Assembly: GCA_033725935.1 (NCBI GenBank)
Contig: MU867134.1
Location: 63,090-127,089, forward strand
Source: Cladorrhinum sp. PSN259
Lineage: Eukaryota; Ascomycota; Sordariomycetes; Sordariales; Podosporaceae
DNA length: 64,000 nt
Reading direction: 5' to 3'
The notes beneath the pieces are model-generated. The model was not told where the DNA came from. It saw nothing but the letters and a program-made list of their open reading frames with translations, and ran no database searches. Within the stretch, counting starts at the first letter, position 1. Each line of letters opens with the position of its first letter. This document shows positions 10,878-19,387 of the stretch, one piece after another. The translations under genes were made by a program, and so were the position numbers.

Positions 10878-11366
10878 AAAGGCGGTTTTTTTTGGGGGGG
10901 GGTTTTTTTTTCGCGAAACAAAAGGGGGTTTGCCTGTACCTGTAGTTTGATAGGTGGGAGGGAGTTATAAGGCGGGCTAGGAATGGATGAGAATAATTGA
11001 GGAGGGGGTATATATAGACGATGGGGCTTAGACCTAACAACTGGAAAAAAAAAAAAAAAAAAAAGGGAGTAAAAACCACGAGGGAAGAAGGTGAAAAGGA
11101 AAAAGAAGGCTGGTACTTCCATACCAGAATAAAGAGAGGATGGAGTAAATACAGAGAGGTTGGTAAATAAATGAATTAGACTTGTAAATAGACATGGAAA
11201 TAATAAATAATGAACAAAAAAGTGGTTGGAGGGGGAAAAAAATACATCAAGATATTTCTTTTTCATGTGAACTTGCGTCTGTAAACTCTAGATGCTCGCT
11301 ATAAAGCAAAAAATGCACACCCGGTTCCCGTCTATATGTACAATACAACGCACACATATGCACAGT
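10878..11366. other. Convergent intergenic region with homopolymer runs
   Basis: 3' ends of the secreted protein gene and PAN6. Holds an A-run of about 20 nt near 11045-11064, plus T and G runs near 10887-10910. No gene seen. Confidence 0.6.
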
Positions 11367-12587
11367 TTAAGCCTTCTCCTCAGGCTCCAAAATAATGTTA
11401 TCAATCAGCCGGACCGCCGGTCCACCACCGTACCCCAAATCCTCACCCTCCTTGGCCTCCTCAACAGGTAGCATCTTGATAGCTCCACTCAAAATCCCGC
11501 CCTTCTTTACATCAACCTCCCCTTCCAGCTCCTGCATCGTCTCGGGATCCGCAAGAGAGATATAATCAACTTCAAACTTCACCCTCTCCCTCGGCCCTAG
11601 AGCACTCTGCTCCTCCTCCACCTCCTTCAACACCTTCTCCGCAGCACCCAAAATCTCCTCCCTCTTCCTCTTCCCTTCCTGCAAATAAACACCCTCAGCA
11701 GCCTTGAGCGCCCGAAACAAAACAGTAGCGACCCTTTTCCTCCTCTCCCCCAAGTACACGTTCCTAGAACTCAGCGCCAACCCGTCATCCCCTCTGACAG
11801 TTTTCCCCACTACGACCTCGACGGGCAGCATAAAGTCCCTGACCATCTTTTTTATCACCACCGTCTGCTGCACGTCCTTTTGCCCAAAGTAGACCCTCTC
11901 CGGCTGGACGGCGTTGAACAGCTTCATGCAGACCGTCGCCACCCCTCTGAAGAACGTAGGCCTCGTCTTGCCTTCCAGCACTTCCCCCACGGGAGTGATG
12001 TTCACGAACGAACCCCTGGAATCTACTTCCTGCCCCGGGAACCCGGAGGGGTACATTTCTTTCGTCGTCGGCGCGAACACCGCAGAGATTCTTCCCAGGT
12101 TGGACCCGTCGTCCGCTAGTTCCCTGTCCAGGTCGGCGAGCAGTCGGGTGTCGGCCTCCCACGTCTGCGGGTACGAGTCTAGGTCCTCTGCGAGACCAAA
12201 CTGCGCGGGGTTGACGTAGATGGATACGACCACGTGGTGGTTTTCTCTGGCCGCGGCGCGGATCAGGGAGAGGTGGCCCTCGTGCAGGGCGCCCATTGTC
12301 GGCACGAGCGCGACGGATCTGTGATCGAGGAGGTGTGGGCGGCGGAAGCGACGGAGGGAGGGGACGGAGCGGAGGACTCGGATTTGGGTTGAGGGGATGT
12401 TTTCGAAGTGGGGTCTGGGAGAAGAGGAAGAAGACGAGGTAGAAGAGCAGGAGGATGCCATTTTGCGGGACTGAATTGGGAGAATAGTAGTCGTGCGACG
12501 GGGAATTGTGGTGGTCGCGGGGCGGAGGATTGAAGAGGTGGGTTGGCGGAGGAGGAAGAGGTTTCGGGTCGCGGCCGTTGGATTCAT
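11367..12587 (-). CDS. PAN6: Pantothenate synthetase (pantoate-beta-alanine ligase)
   Basis: Catalyses ATP-dependent condensation of pantoate and beta-alanine to pantothenate, the last step of vitamin B5 synthesis ahead of CoA. 406 residues, single exon. VPTMGALHEGHLSL (95-108) carries the HxGH nucleotide-binding motif, YVNPAQFG binds pantoate/beta-alanine, PERVYFGQKD is the adenylation-site segment, and DGLALSSRN is the KMSKS-like loop. The N-terminal 60 residues are Ser/Thr/Arg-rich and lack acids, resembling a mitochondrial presequence, with an internal Met at residue 43 (12461) that could give a cytosolic form. Compared with about 280-310 residues in bacteria, it has this leader and small insertions. 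Confidence 0.95.
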   Translation of the reverse strand: MNPTAATRNLFLLRQPTSSILRPATTTIPRRTTTILPIQSRKMASSCSSTSSSSSSPRPHFENIPSTQIRVLRSVPSLRRFRRPHLLDHRSVALVPTMGALHEGHLSLIRAAARENHHVVVSIYVNPAQFGLAEDLDSYPQTWEADTRLLADLDRELADDGSNLGRISAVFAPTTKEMYPSGFPGQEVDSRGSFVNITPVGEVLEGKTRPTFFRGVATVCMKLFNAVQPERVYFGQKDVQQTVVIKKMVRDFMLPVEVVVGKTVRGDDGLALSSRNVYLGERRKRVATVLFRALKAAEGVYLQEGKRKREEILGAAEKVLKEVEEEQSALGPRERVKFEVDYISLADPETMQELEGEVDVKKGGILSGAIKMLPVEEAKEGEDLGYGGGPAVRLIDNIILEPEEKA

Positions 12588-13421
12588 AGCGCGGTAATTA
12601 TTTTATTAGTGTGAAAAAGTTGAAAGAGGGAAGAAAAAGAGAAAGGGAACAAAAGGAGAAGAAAAAAATAGCGCATTAGCGCGACCATTGTTTGCCAGCG
12701 CAATCCTCTTTTTTTTTTATAAGAGAGGCATCTCGTGATGGTATCTGCCGCGGAGTTTTGAGGACGGCGGATGCTCTGGAAATCGGTGATGGAGTGCTGC
12801 AGAGGGGTCCCAGGTGGGTGGTACAGCAGGGATTCGAATGCCGAGATCGACAGGGGTAGTTGCTACATAATACTACAGAATCTATGAGTCAATTGGGTGA
12901 TTTAGATGCGTATTTATGTAAAGCTCGGGAGACGACGACTCAACAACAACGTTTAACTTATTCACAGCATTTTAAGATCCAACAATCCAATCACACTATG
13001 TCGATCCCAACAGTTCCCTTTCCTCGGCTGCGAGTTATTTCCGATCCCTTTTGATGCAAAGTAGTACAGCAGCCCCCATTGGCTCTTTAACAGAATCCTG
13101 TTGGTTCACTCAGCCCTTTCGAGTCACCTCTTTCGGCAATTTGAACCACACACAATGGCTCAAGATACACATTGTTGCACATGCGGCACAGACACTACCG
13201 AGATGTTGGTTCTGATAGGCATTTCATAAGGAACTGGGCCGCAGTTCTGCCCTCGTCAAGGGAATAGCGTCTTGTGCTCGCCACTCAATAACATGGAAGC
13301 TTTCATGGGGCTCCGCGCCTACGCGGCTGCTTGATTCCGGGTATTTAATAAAATGAGTTAGTACTCCCTGTGTGTTGATCATGTCTGGAGGAATATTTGT
13401 TTTGGTTACTCCGCAAGGAAA
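12588..13421. other. Divergent intergenic region
   Basis: Promoters of PAN6 (left, pyrimidine/purine-rich leader) and of the CFEM receptor gene (right). No ORF or repeat convinces; a GATTCGAA motif near 12833 is not part of a tRNA fold. Confidence 0.5.
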
Positions 13422-14678
13422 ATGTCGGGGCTTCCGGATTGTGCGGCGACTTGCTTTCTCTCGACCATTTCCAACTCGACCTGCAATCTATTCGACACCA
13501 CCTGTCAGTGCTCTGATACGAATCTTGCTAATGCGGCGGGACTCTGCATCCAAGCGTCATGCACCATCAGAGAGGCACTTGCAACACAAAACATCACAGC
13601 ACACCAATGCGGTATCCAGCCTCGAGTTGACCGACGATTTCTTCCTCCCATTATCACATTTATTGTGATTGCTGGGGTAGCTGTCCTTTCACGGCCTCTT
13701 TCCAGAGTTCTCACAAAGGCCAAGTTCGGATGGGATGATGTTTGCAATCTCTTGGCCGCCGTCACTTGCGCCATCTTTTTTGGATTCACAATACACATGA
13801 CACATCTTGGTCTCGGCCTGGAGATCTGGGCAGTGATTCCCGACAACATCACAGTAATTGTGAGAGGAGGGTTCATACAGTACATTCTGTACTGCTTCTG
13901 TCGCTTCCTCACTCGGTGCTCCATCATCCTCTTTTATCTTCGAGTCTTCAACTCGACCAACGCCAGACGCTGGCTCTGGGGTGCCTTTGGATTGAACGCC
14001 TTCCTTCTCGTCCCATTCATGATCGGCCTGATGCTCCAGTGTCGCCCTTTGCAGTATTTCTGGACCCGATGGGACGGCGAACATACCGGCACCTGCAGTC
14101 GCGACGGCGCGTATACGCTTGCTTTTGGAATCATCGACATCGTTGAGGATTTTGCCATCATTATCCTGCCATGCCCCTTTATTATTCGGCTCCAACTGTC
14201 ATGGCAGAAGAAATGGCCGGTTGCATTCATGTTTTCGGTTGGTTTAATAACTCTGATTATCAGCATTCTTCGAGTTCTGGCGCTCCACGATTTCAACTAT
14301 TCAGACGACCCGACGTTGGATAATGGACCTCTTGTTCTCTGGTCAAATCTTGAACTTTCGGTTGGTCTGACCTGCGCCTGCATGCCAACATTGTATCCGT
14401 TATTTCGATACGTGGTAGCCGAGTACCGAAAGTTCAAGAGCACGGGGCAATCTACGGGATCGAGTGGTACGAACCTGTCTAAATCCGACAATGTGCAGTT
14501 CTACAACGCCAGTTCTACTGCTGCTGGTTCTGCGGGAGAACTTGGGCCAAACAGATCATCCTGGCCACTTATCAGCAATGCTGAAATCTCTGTGAACTCG
14601 ACTCTCACACCGGTTGTGCAACAACGCCCTTGTAGGAATGATATTGAGATGGGACCTGTCGGGTCTGGCAGAGACTAG
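13422..14678 (+). CDS. CFEM-domain seven-helix receptor (PTH11-like, fungal rhodopsin domain)
   Basis: Predicted plasma-membrane receptor of the PTH11-related GPCR class, 418 residues, one exon. The N-terminal CFEM module has eight cysteines at 7, 11, 21, 28, 30, 42, 47 and 63. About seven hydrophobic segments follow from residue 74 (for example FLPPIITFIVIAGVAVL, LNAFLLVPFMIGLMLQC, AFMFSVGLITLIISILRVLAL), with FGWDD and LWSNLELSVGLTCACMPTL motifs typical of the fungal rhodopsin-like domain. The cytoplasmic tail is Ser/Gly-rich. Odd point: the ATG at 13422 starts directly at the CFEM module with no signal peptide, unlike most relatives. Either an upstream exon was missed or the N-terminus is exported with the first helix. 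Ligand unknown. Confidence 0.88.
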   Translation: MSGLPDCAATCFLSTISNSTCNLFDTTCQCSDTNLANAAGLCIQASCTIREALATQNITAHQCGIQPRVDRRFLPPIITFIVIAGVAVLSRPLSRVLTKAKFGWDDVCNLLAAVTCAIFFGFTIHMTHLGLGLEIWAVIPDNITVIVRGGFIQYILYCFCRFLTRCSIILFYLRVFNSTNARRWLWGAFGLNAFLLVPFMIGLMLQCRPLQYFWTRWDGEHTGTCSRDGAYTLAFGIIDIVEDFAIIILPCPFIIRLQLSWQKKWPVAFMFSVGLITLIISILRVLALHDFNYSDDPTLDNGPLVLWSNLELSVGLTCACMPTLYPLFRYVVAEYRKFKSTGQSTGSSGTNLSKSDNVQFYNASSTAAGSAGELGPNRSSWPLISNAEISVNSTLTPVVQQRPCRNDIEMGPVGSGRD

Positions 14679-14905
14679 GAGATCATGGCATCTCGCCCAT
14701 TGACAGAGCCACAGCCTCACAATACCCAAGTGTGGTCAGGGTGAGATTCTTTTTTCGAAAGAATATTTTTTAAATTCTATTATAACGGGTGGGCTACAAT
14801 GCTCATCAACAATAACACCAAGACAAGAAGAATCGTTCAGCTCGAGGTTAAGAGACTAGAGAAATCGCCAGATGCGCTGGGTTAATGCGCTGGTTCATGT
14901 TCATA

Positions 14906-15700
14906 TCACCAATCTTCCTCCTCAGTCTCCACATCCTCTGTCGGTTTGTTTCTAATCCACTCCCTCAAGCTCAAAAGGTACCCGGCTTCTTCCGACTCTG
15001 CCTTTCCCCCTTCGTCGAAATCCTCTCCGCACCAGCCGTTTTGTCTTGGTTCACCAGCAGACGTGGAGGCAAACTTTTTGAGAGCAGTGAAATACACATC
15101 CATCTCTTGCTCGATATCAGAGATAATATTAAAGGGTGCCTCGGGGCAGTACAGCACGTTTGGAATCTCTACCACTTTCGATAACCGATCGACCTTGTCA
15201 AAAAATTTGAGACTGAGCGTTCCGATTCCTCGGGCAGTCCCGGTTCCTTTGGGGAGGCCCAGGGCCCAGTGTGGTAAAGGTAGATGCCGAGGTTGCCCGA
15301 TGAGGTGTCGTTTTGCCTCAATATGTGGTCGAAGGAGATACCAGGAGCCCGGAAGGCGGGGTACGCCACCTATCGCCCGGTATTGGGGTCCGTAAATTGG
15401 AGAGAAATTCCTGAAGTACTTGATGGGGCCTGTGTATATTCTTTTTTGGGAAGGAGGGTCAATGCTTGAGTTAACCATTTGGTCATAGCACAAGATAAAA
15501 CAAGCAGAGGAAAAGGATTCTGCATACGAAAACGCATATTTATGGTTGGGCGCGGACCAGAGCCATGGAGTTGAAGTTGGATTGGTTGGTTTAGGCGGAT
15601 AAGAATTATTGTTGTTTTCGGAAGGGACTGATGGCGATTGTGGTGGTGGTGGTCTTGAGGGAGGGTAACCGCCGAAGGGATCAGAGGCAATAGATATCAT
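14906..15700 (-). CDS. Hypothetical protein with possible retropepsin-like segment
   Basis: Not confidently recognised. The frame is open from 15844, but I start at the Met at 15700 (264 residues) because the upstream part is T-rich leader. Pro-rich N-terminus (GGYPPSRPPPPQSP), then a central domain containing RAIGGVPRLPGSWYLLRPH and a GIGTLSLKF...IPNVLYCPEAPFNIIS stretch. The last resembles the G-x-G-T-V...DVLYVP...NLLS pattern of Ty1/copia-type aspartic protease domains, as found in domesticated gag-pol fragments. No DSG/DTG catalytic triplet is obvious, so an active protease is not supported. The acidic C-terminus ends ETEEEDW. It may be a diverged domesticated retroelement protein or an unrelated lineage-specific gene. 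Confidence 0.5.
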   Translation of the reverse strand: MISIASDPFGGYPPSRPPPPQSPSVPSENNNNSYPPKPTNPTSTPWLWSAPNHKYAFSYAESFSSACFILCYDQMVNSSIDPPSQKRIYTGPIKYFRNFSPIYGPQYRAIGGVPRLPGSWYLLRPHIEAKRHLIGQPRHLPLPHWALGLPKGTGTARGIGTLSLKFFDKVDRLSKVVEIPNVLYCPEAPFNIISDIEQEMDVYFTALKKFASTSAGEPRQNGWCGEDFDEGGKAESEEAGYLLSLREWIRNKPTEDVETEEEDW

Positions 15701-16012
15701 ATTGATAATAAGGCAAAAAATAAAAATAAAAGAAGCTGGATAAATCAGAGTTGCAAAGCAATTTTGTCGTAATGGCCAGGGAAGAAAGAAAAAAAAAGAA
15801 ACCTTAGCAAAAAAACACACTATATGGTTGGATGGTGGCGTCACCTGAAGGTTTTTGCTGATGACGACAAAGCAACTACATAGATAGGTAGTGGCCGCCT
15901 AGCAGTTTACCGTGCAGTTGTAAGCCACAAACCTGGAAAGTGCAGGGTAGGCAGGTAGCAAAGAAACGGAGATGGCACAAGAAAAAATAATAATAATAAG
16001 AGGCAAAACATT

Positions 16013-16016
<4 letters not shown>

Positions 16017-16054
<38 letters not shown>
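16017..16054 (+). repeat. (AG)n dinucleotide microsatellite
   Basis: About 19 uninterrupted AG units. Confidence 0.95.
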
Positions 16055-16055
<1 letters not shown>

Positions 16056-16184
16056 ATCGTATGTATAGACTAGGGGAGGGACAGGCGGGTTTCATAAATA
16101 AAGTTGTGACATTCCGTGAGTAGGTCTACAACAAGTGACGTCGAGCATGATTTGGGTGCAGCAGCACTAGGCACAACGGTTGGG

Positions 16185-16222
16185 GTAGGATAGAATGGGA
16201 CAGGATAGGATAGGATAGGATA
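16185..16222 (+). repeat. (GGATA)n pentanucleotide repeat
   Basis: Interrupted run of GGATA units, followed about 145 nt later by four GTCA units at 16367-16384. Confidence 0.85.
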
Positions 16223-16773
16223 GCTAGATTTTGTGGGTTCAAGTTATTAGTGTTGGAAGAAACAAAGTTAAAAGGTTGGGAGAGAAAGAAACATCAATGA
16301 CACTAGGTTTTGTTGGGATATATATAGATATATATGTTGAGAGATGGGAGGCCGAATAAACTTAATGTCAGTCAGTCAGTCAGTTCACAGGAGATGGAGC
16401 GGAACCTCGTGTATGAGATGGTTGTGGTGCTGGTATGAGATGAGGGTGGGTGATGGGTGCAGGTCCAGTGTGACATGATAAAGGAGCCGCAGGGGGTTCA
16501 AGGTTGTTCATCTGGTGTATGATGTATATGTGTGCGACACAAGAATGTTGGGATAATTACTTATTCCGACACTCAACAAAACTCCCTCTGGGGTAAATGA
16601 TTGATAAGCAAAACAGACATTGGGGATATCAGCAGTTGAAACATGCAAGACTGGACGAGAGGTATCAAAAGTTGACTAATGTGTAGCATTGGGAGAAATA
16701 AACTACAAGCAAATAAACTACCCCCATAAACAACCATGTCCGCAACAATACATATATATACCCCTTTATATTC

Positions 16774-17616
16774 TTACCTCCCACAATTTTTGGCAGAACA
16801 AACAGTATTCTCATGTATATACCTGATCTTCCCGCCCTCAACCCTCAAAAAGTTATTAGTCTGCGTTCCGGGGTTTCTCGGCAAACTAGTATCCAAAAAG
16901 GGGAAATTATGAAAGATATCAACAGCCCCTAATTCTTCATCAATCGTGTACGTCTTCTTCGTGACATTAAACGGCGGCGGGAAGTTGAGTAAGCAGTTGC
17001 TGGTGATATAAAGCCCGCCTTCCAGTCTTGCGCAGTTGGTAGCGAAGGGCGGCTTGACGCTCGAGTCGCTCCACGCGTCCACGTATGCGTCTCCGGCCGC
17101 TTTTATCGTTTCGCGGCTGTCTCGCTTCTCGAGAGGGATGGAAGCCCAAGACTCGCGTTGGTTGTAGATCAGCGAACCCGTGGCGTTGAACAGCCAGTCT
17201 CCGGCGTCCAGAACTACCGATTCGATCTTTGTTATCTTGAGATCGGGGGAGGAGGCCCCAGTAAATTCCAGGCGGGTTCCGATTACGTAGGGGTGGCCCG
17301 TCGTTGCTACGATCTCGGAGTACGAGGCGCAGAGGGTGGTGTCGTAGATGGACAAGTTAAAGTCGATCTTGACCGGTTTGGAGAGGACACCCTTGGAAAT
17401 GTCCAGATTGACGTCGTTTTCTTGGTAAATGGGTTTGGGGGTTGTTGAGAGGGAGGAGAAGGTCGAGAGGGAGCCGGAGGTGAGGGCGGCGAGGTACTCG
17501 GATGTTCCTTTTTGGAGGGTTGCGCGGGTGCAGGATTCTGCTGATGGTGTTGTTGGGGCTGCGAGGGTGCGGGAGATTTGACCTGCTAGGCAGGTGAGGA
17601 GGAGTGTGTTCAACAT
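16774..17616 (-). CDS. Secreted DUF8021-type protein
   Basis: 280-residue exported protein, single exon. Signal peptide MLNTLLLTCLAGQISRTLA. The chain has the scaffold of the fungal DUF8021 family: a Cys-containing start (SAESCTRATLQKGTSEYLAAL), a beta-rich core (DFNLSIYDTTLCASYSEIVATTGHPYVIG), the RESWASIPLEKR...AAGDAYVDAW segment, a paired-Cys region (NCARLEGGLYITSNCLL), and the IDEELGAVDIFHNFPFLD block near the C-terminus. The fold resembles SnoaL/NTF2-type alpha+beta barrels. Function is not known; members often sit near secondary-metabolism or degradative genes, but no such cluster is evident here. Confidence 0.8.
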   Translation of the reverse strand: MLNTLLLTCLAGQISRTLAAPTTPSAESCTRATLQKGTSEYLAALTSGSLSTFSSLSTTPKPIYQENDVNLDISKGVLSKPVKIDFNLSIYDTTLCASYSEIVATTGHPYVIGTRLEFTGASSPDLKITKIESVVLDAGDWLFNATGSLIYNQRESWASIPLEKRDSRETIKAAGDAYVDAWSDSSVKPPFATNCARLEGGLYITSNCLLNFPPPFNVTKKTYTIDEELGAVDIFHNFPFLDTSLPRNPGTQTNNFLRVEGGKIRYIHENTVCSAKNCGR

Positions 17617-19387
17617 TGTGATGATTTTGGCGGACGGGTTACAACTGAGAAACTTGGGGACTGGGAGCCATTGAAAAAGGGAGTGGTGAAATTTGGTTCG
17701 TTATGTAGAATATTCTTGATGTAAGTGCAAAGGAGGGGCGATCTCAATCTCGAGTGCCGAACCGCATAGCTTTTAGCCGTCGTGTTTATTTGGAGAGTTG
17801 CAAGTCAAGGTTATGATATGGGGAGAAATGAACCGGCGGCAATTATTTCGTCGCACGAATCAAGGGGAAACGTACGCACCATTCTTCAACTGCCGCAGAT
17901 GATATACTGGTTCTCCCCTCCTTTGCCTGGTGCCAAGGGAGGAGGTGATCTTCCAAAAGTCTAGGACCCAATTCTTGAATATCTAAACCGCTGATCTGGA
18001 CGAAATGGTCCGACGGGAGCTAATGTAGCTGCGATTCCCTTACTACCGCCTGACTGTCATTTTTCCAGTTTCTTGGACAGTATTTATCAGAGCTGTGCAT
18101 TGCCAAAGGAATATATATATATACAGCCACACGACTGCACTACTACCAGCTACGGAGGATATCCGGCATGCGAAGAAAGAAGCCGAGCGGGCGTAAAATC
18201 AAGTGAAATAGGGATTCGGGGGTATAAATTAGTCATATACTGTAAACTTGTTGAACCCTCTCACAATCATTGGAGCTGAAGATTTATGATTGTATGGTAG
18301 GACTCTGATCTTGATTTTGCACAAGTGATTCCTTGCACCACGCGGGGGCATATGTTTATCATTCGACACAAGAAGCCGAGATGGGACTGTCTGTCCGAGC
18401 TTTTGCGAGCTGGGATGATAGGTTTATCTAATGCTTTTGAGAGCGATGCTGTGAATGCCCTCATCCTTGCCATTCATGGTCTCGGGTACGGGTATTCATG
18501 CGGGGTGAGGTGCATGTGAGACAAACAGGCGATTGGTCAATGGATTTTCGCTCTCTGCCAAGAGTGATCAGCGGCTTCAGCCCCTGTCAGGTGGATGCTC
18601 CCCGACCTCCTCAGTGCTCCTCCAGCCGCCGCCGCCGACCCCTTGCTTATCCACACTGCTCACCAAACCGCCTCATCTTTTGAATTGAGTCAAAATGACT
18701 GGACGACGTGGTCCAATTCATAAATGTCTTCAGGCTGCCGCGATGCAAACCTCCTGTGTCCCATGTGTGCATATGCCGCGTGCCGAGTGAAAGTGTGTTT
18801 TGGGCATCATACGTGGAGCCCAAGTCTTGGCTTCTCCCGAAGAAAAAAAGAGCGACTCCTCCAAAGCGGTGAATGCGGGCATCTGCAGTGGGGGGCCCTG
18901 AGGGTGGTTGGACGGGAGGCAGGGAGCGGGTCCAATCACCGCCAGAATGGCCCCAGTCAGTGAAGCGTTTGGCGACGGATGCTGCCACGTCAATGGCTCC
19001 GATGGGGCCACAGAACCTCTCCGGGGAAAGCGCAAATGGGCAAAAGGTTCTGCAATTGGCCGTTGGGCTCCATTTTTTGCATCACGTCCGCATGTGTGAT
19101 GGGCCCAATCCTTCCCTTTGCCCCAATAGATTTTTTTGGTTTTTCGTCTTCTTTTTTTATATGTTGAATTTCCCAATTTTTCAGTTCCATTCCAATTCCA
19201 CTTTTCTGCCTGCTGTATACTGTACTGTACATACCCGACGACACCGGATGATCACCGCGCCGACCCCACGCGAATAGTGTCATCACCCCTCTTTTGCGTC
19301 TCCACCGAACCCAATCCCCAAGGTCCACCAGAAACATCCGTCAAGCTGGCTTCCCGACGCGGCGCTTCCGGTTCTTATACCGGCAGG
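17617..19387. other. Divergent intergenic region, 1.77 kb
   Basis: Upstream regions of the DUF8021 gene and of the coiled-coil gene. Short AT run near 18112-18123. Several 60-150 codon ORFs on both strands overlap each other and lack support. The 5' leader of the coiled-coil gene is pyrimidine-rich near 19135-19210. Confidence 0.5.

Larger units (their letters stand above)
15701..16773. other. Microsatellite-rich intergenic region
   Basis: About 1.07 kb without a supported gene; contains the GA, GGATA and GTCA simple repeats listed separately and the 3' end of the DUF8021 gene. Confidence 0.6.

Noticed and set aside
12780..12860. GATTCGAA motif resembling a tRNA T-loop
   Set aside because: Flanking T-stem and acceptor do not pair in either orientation.
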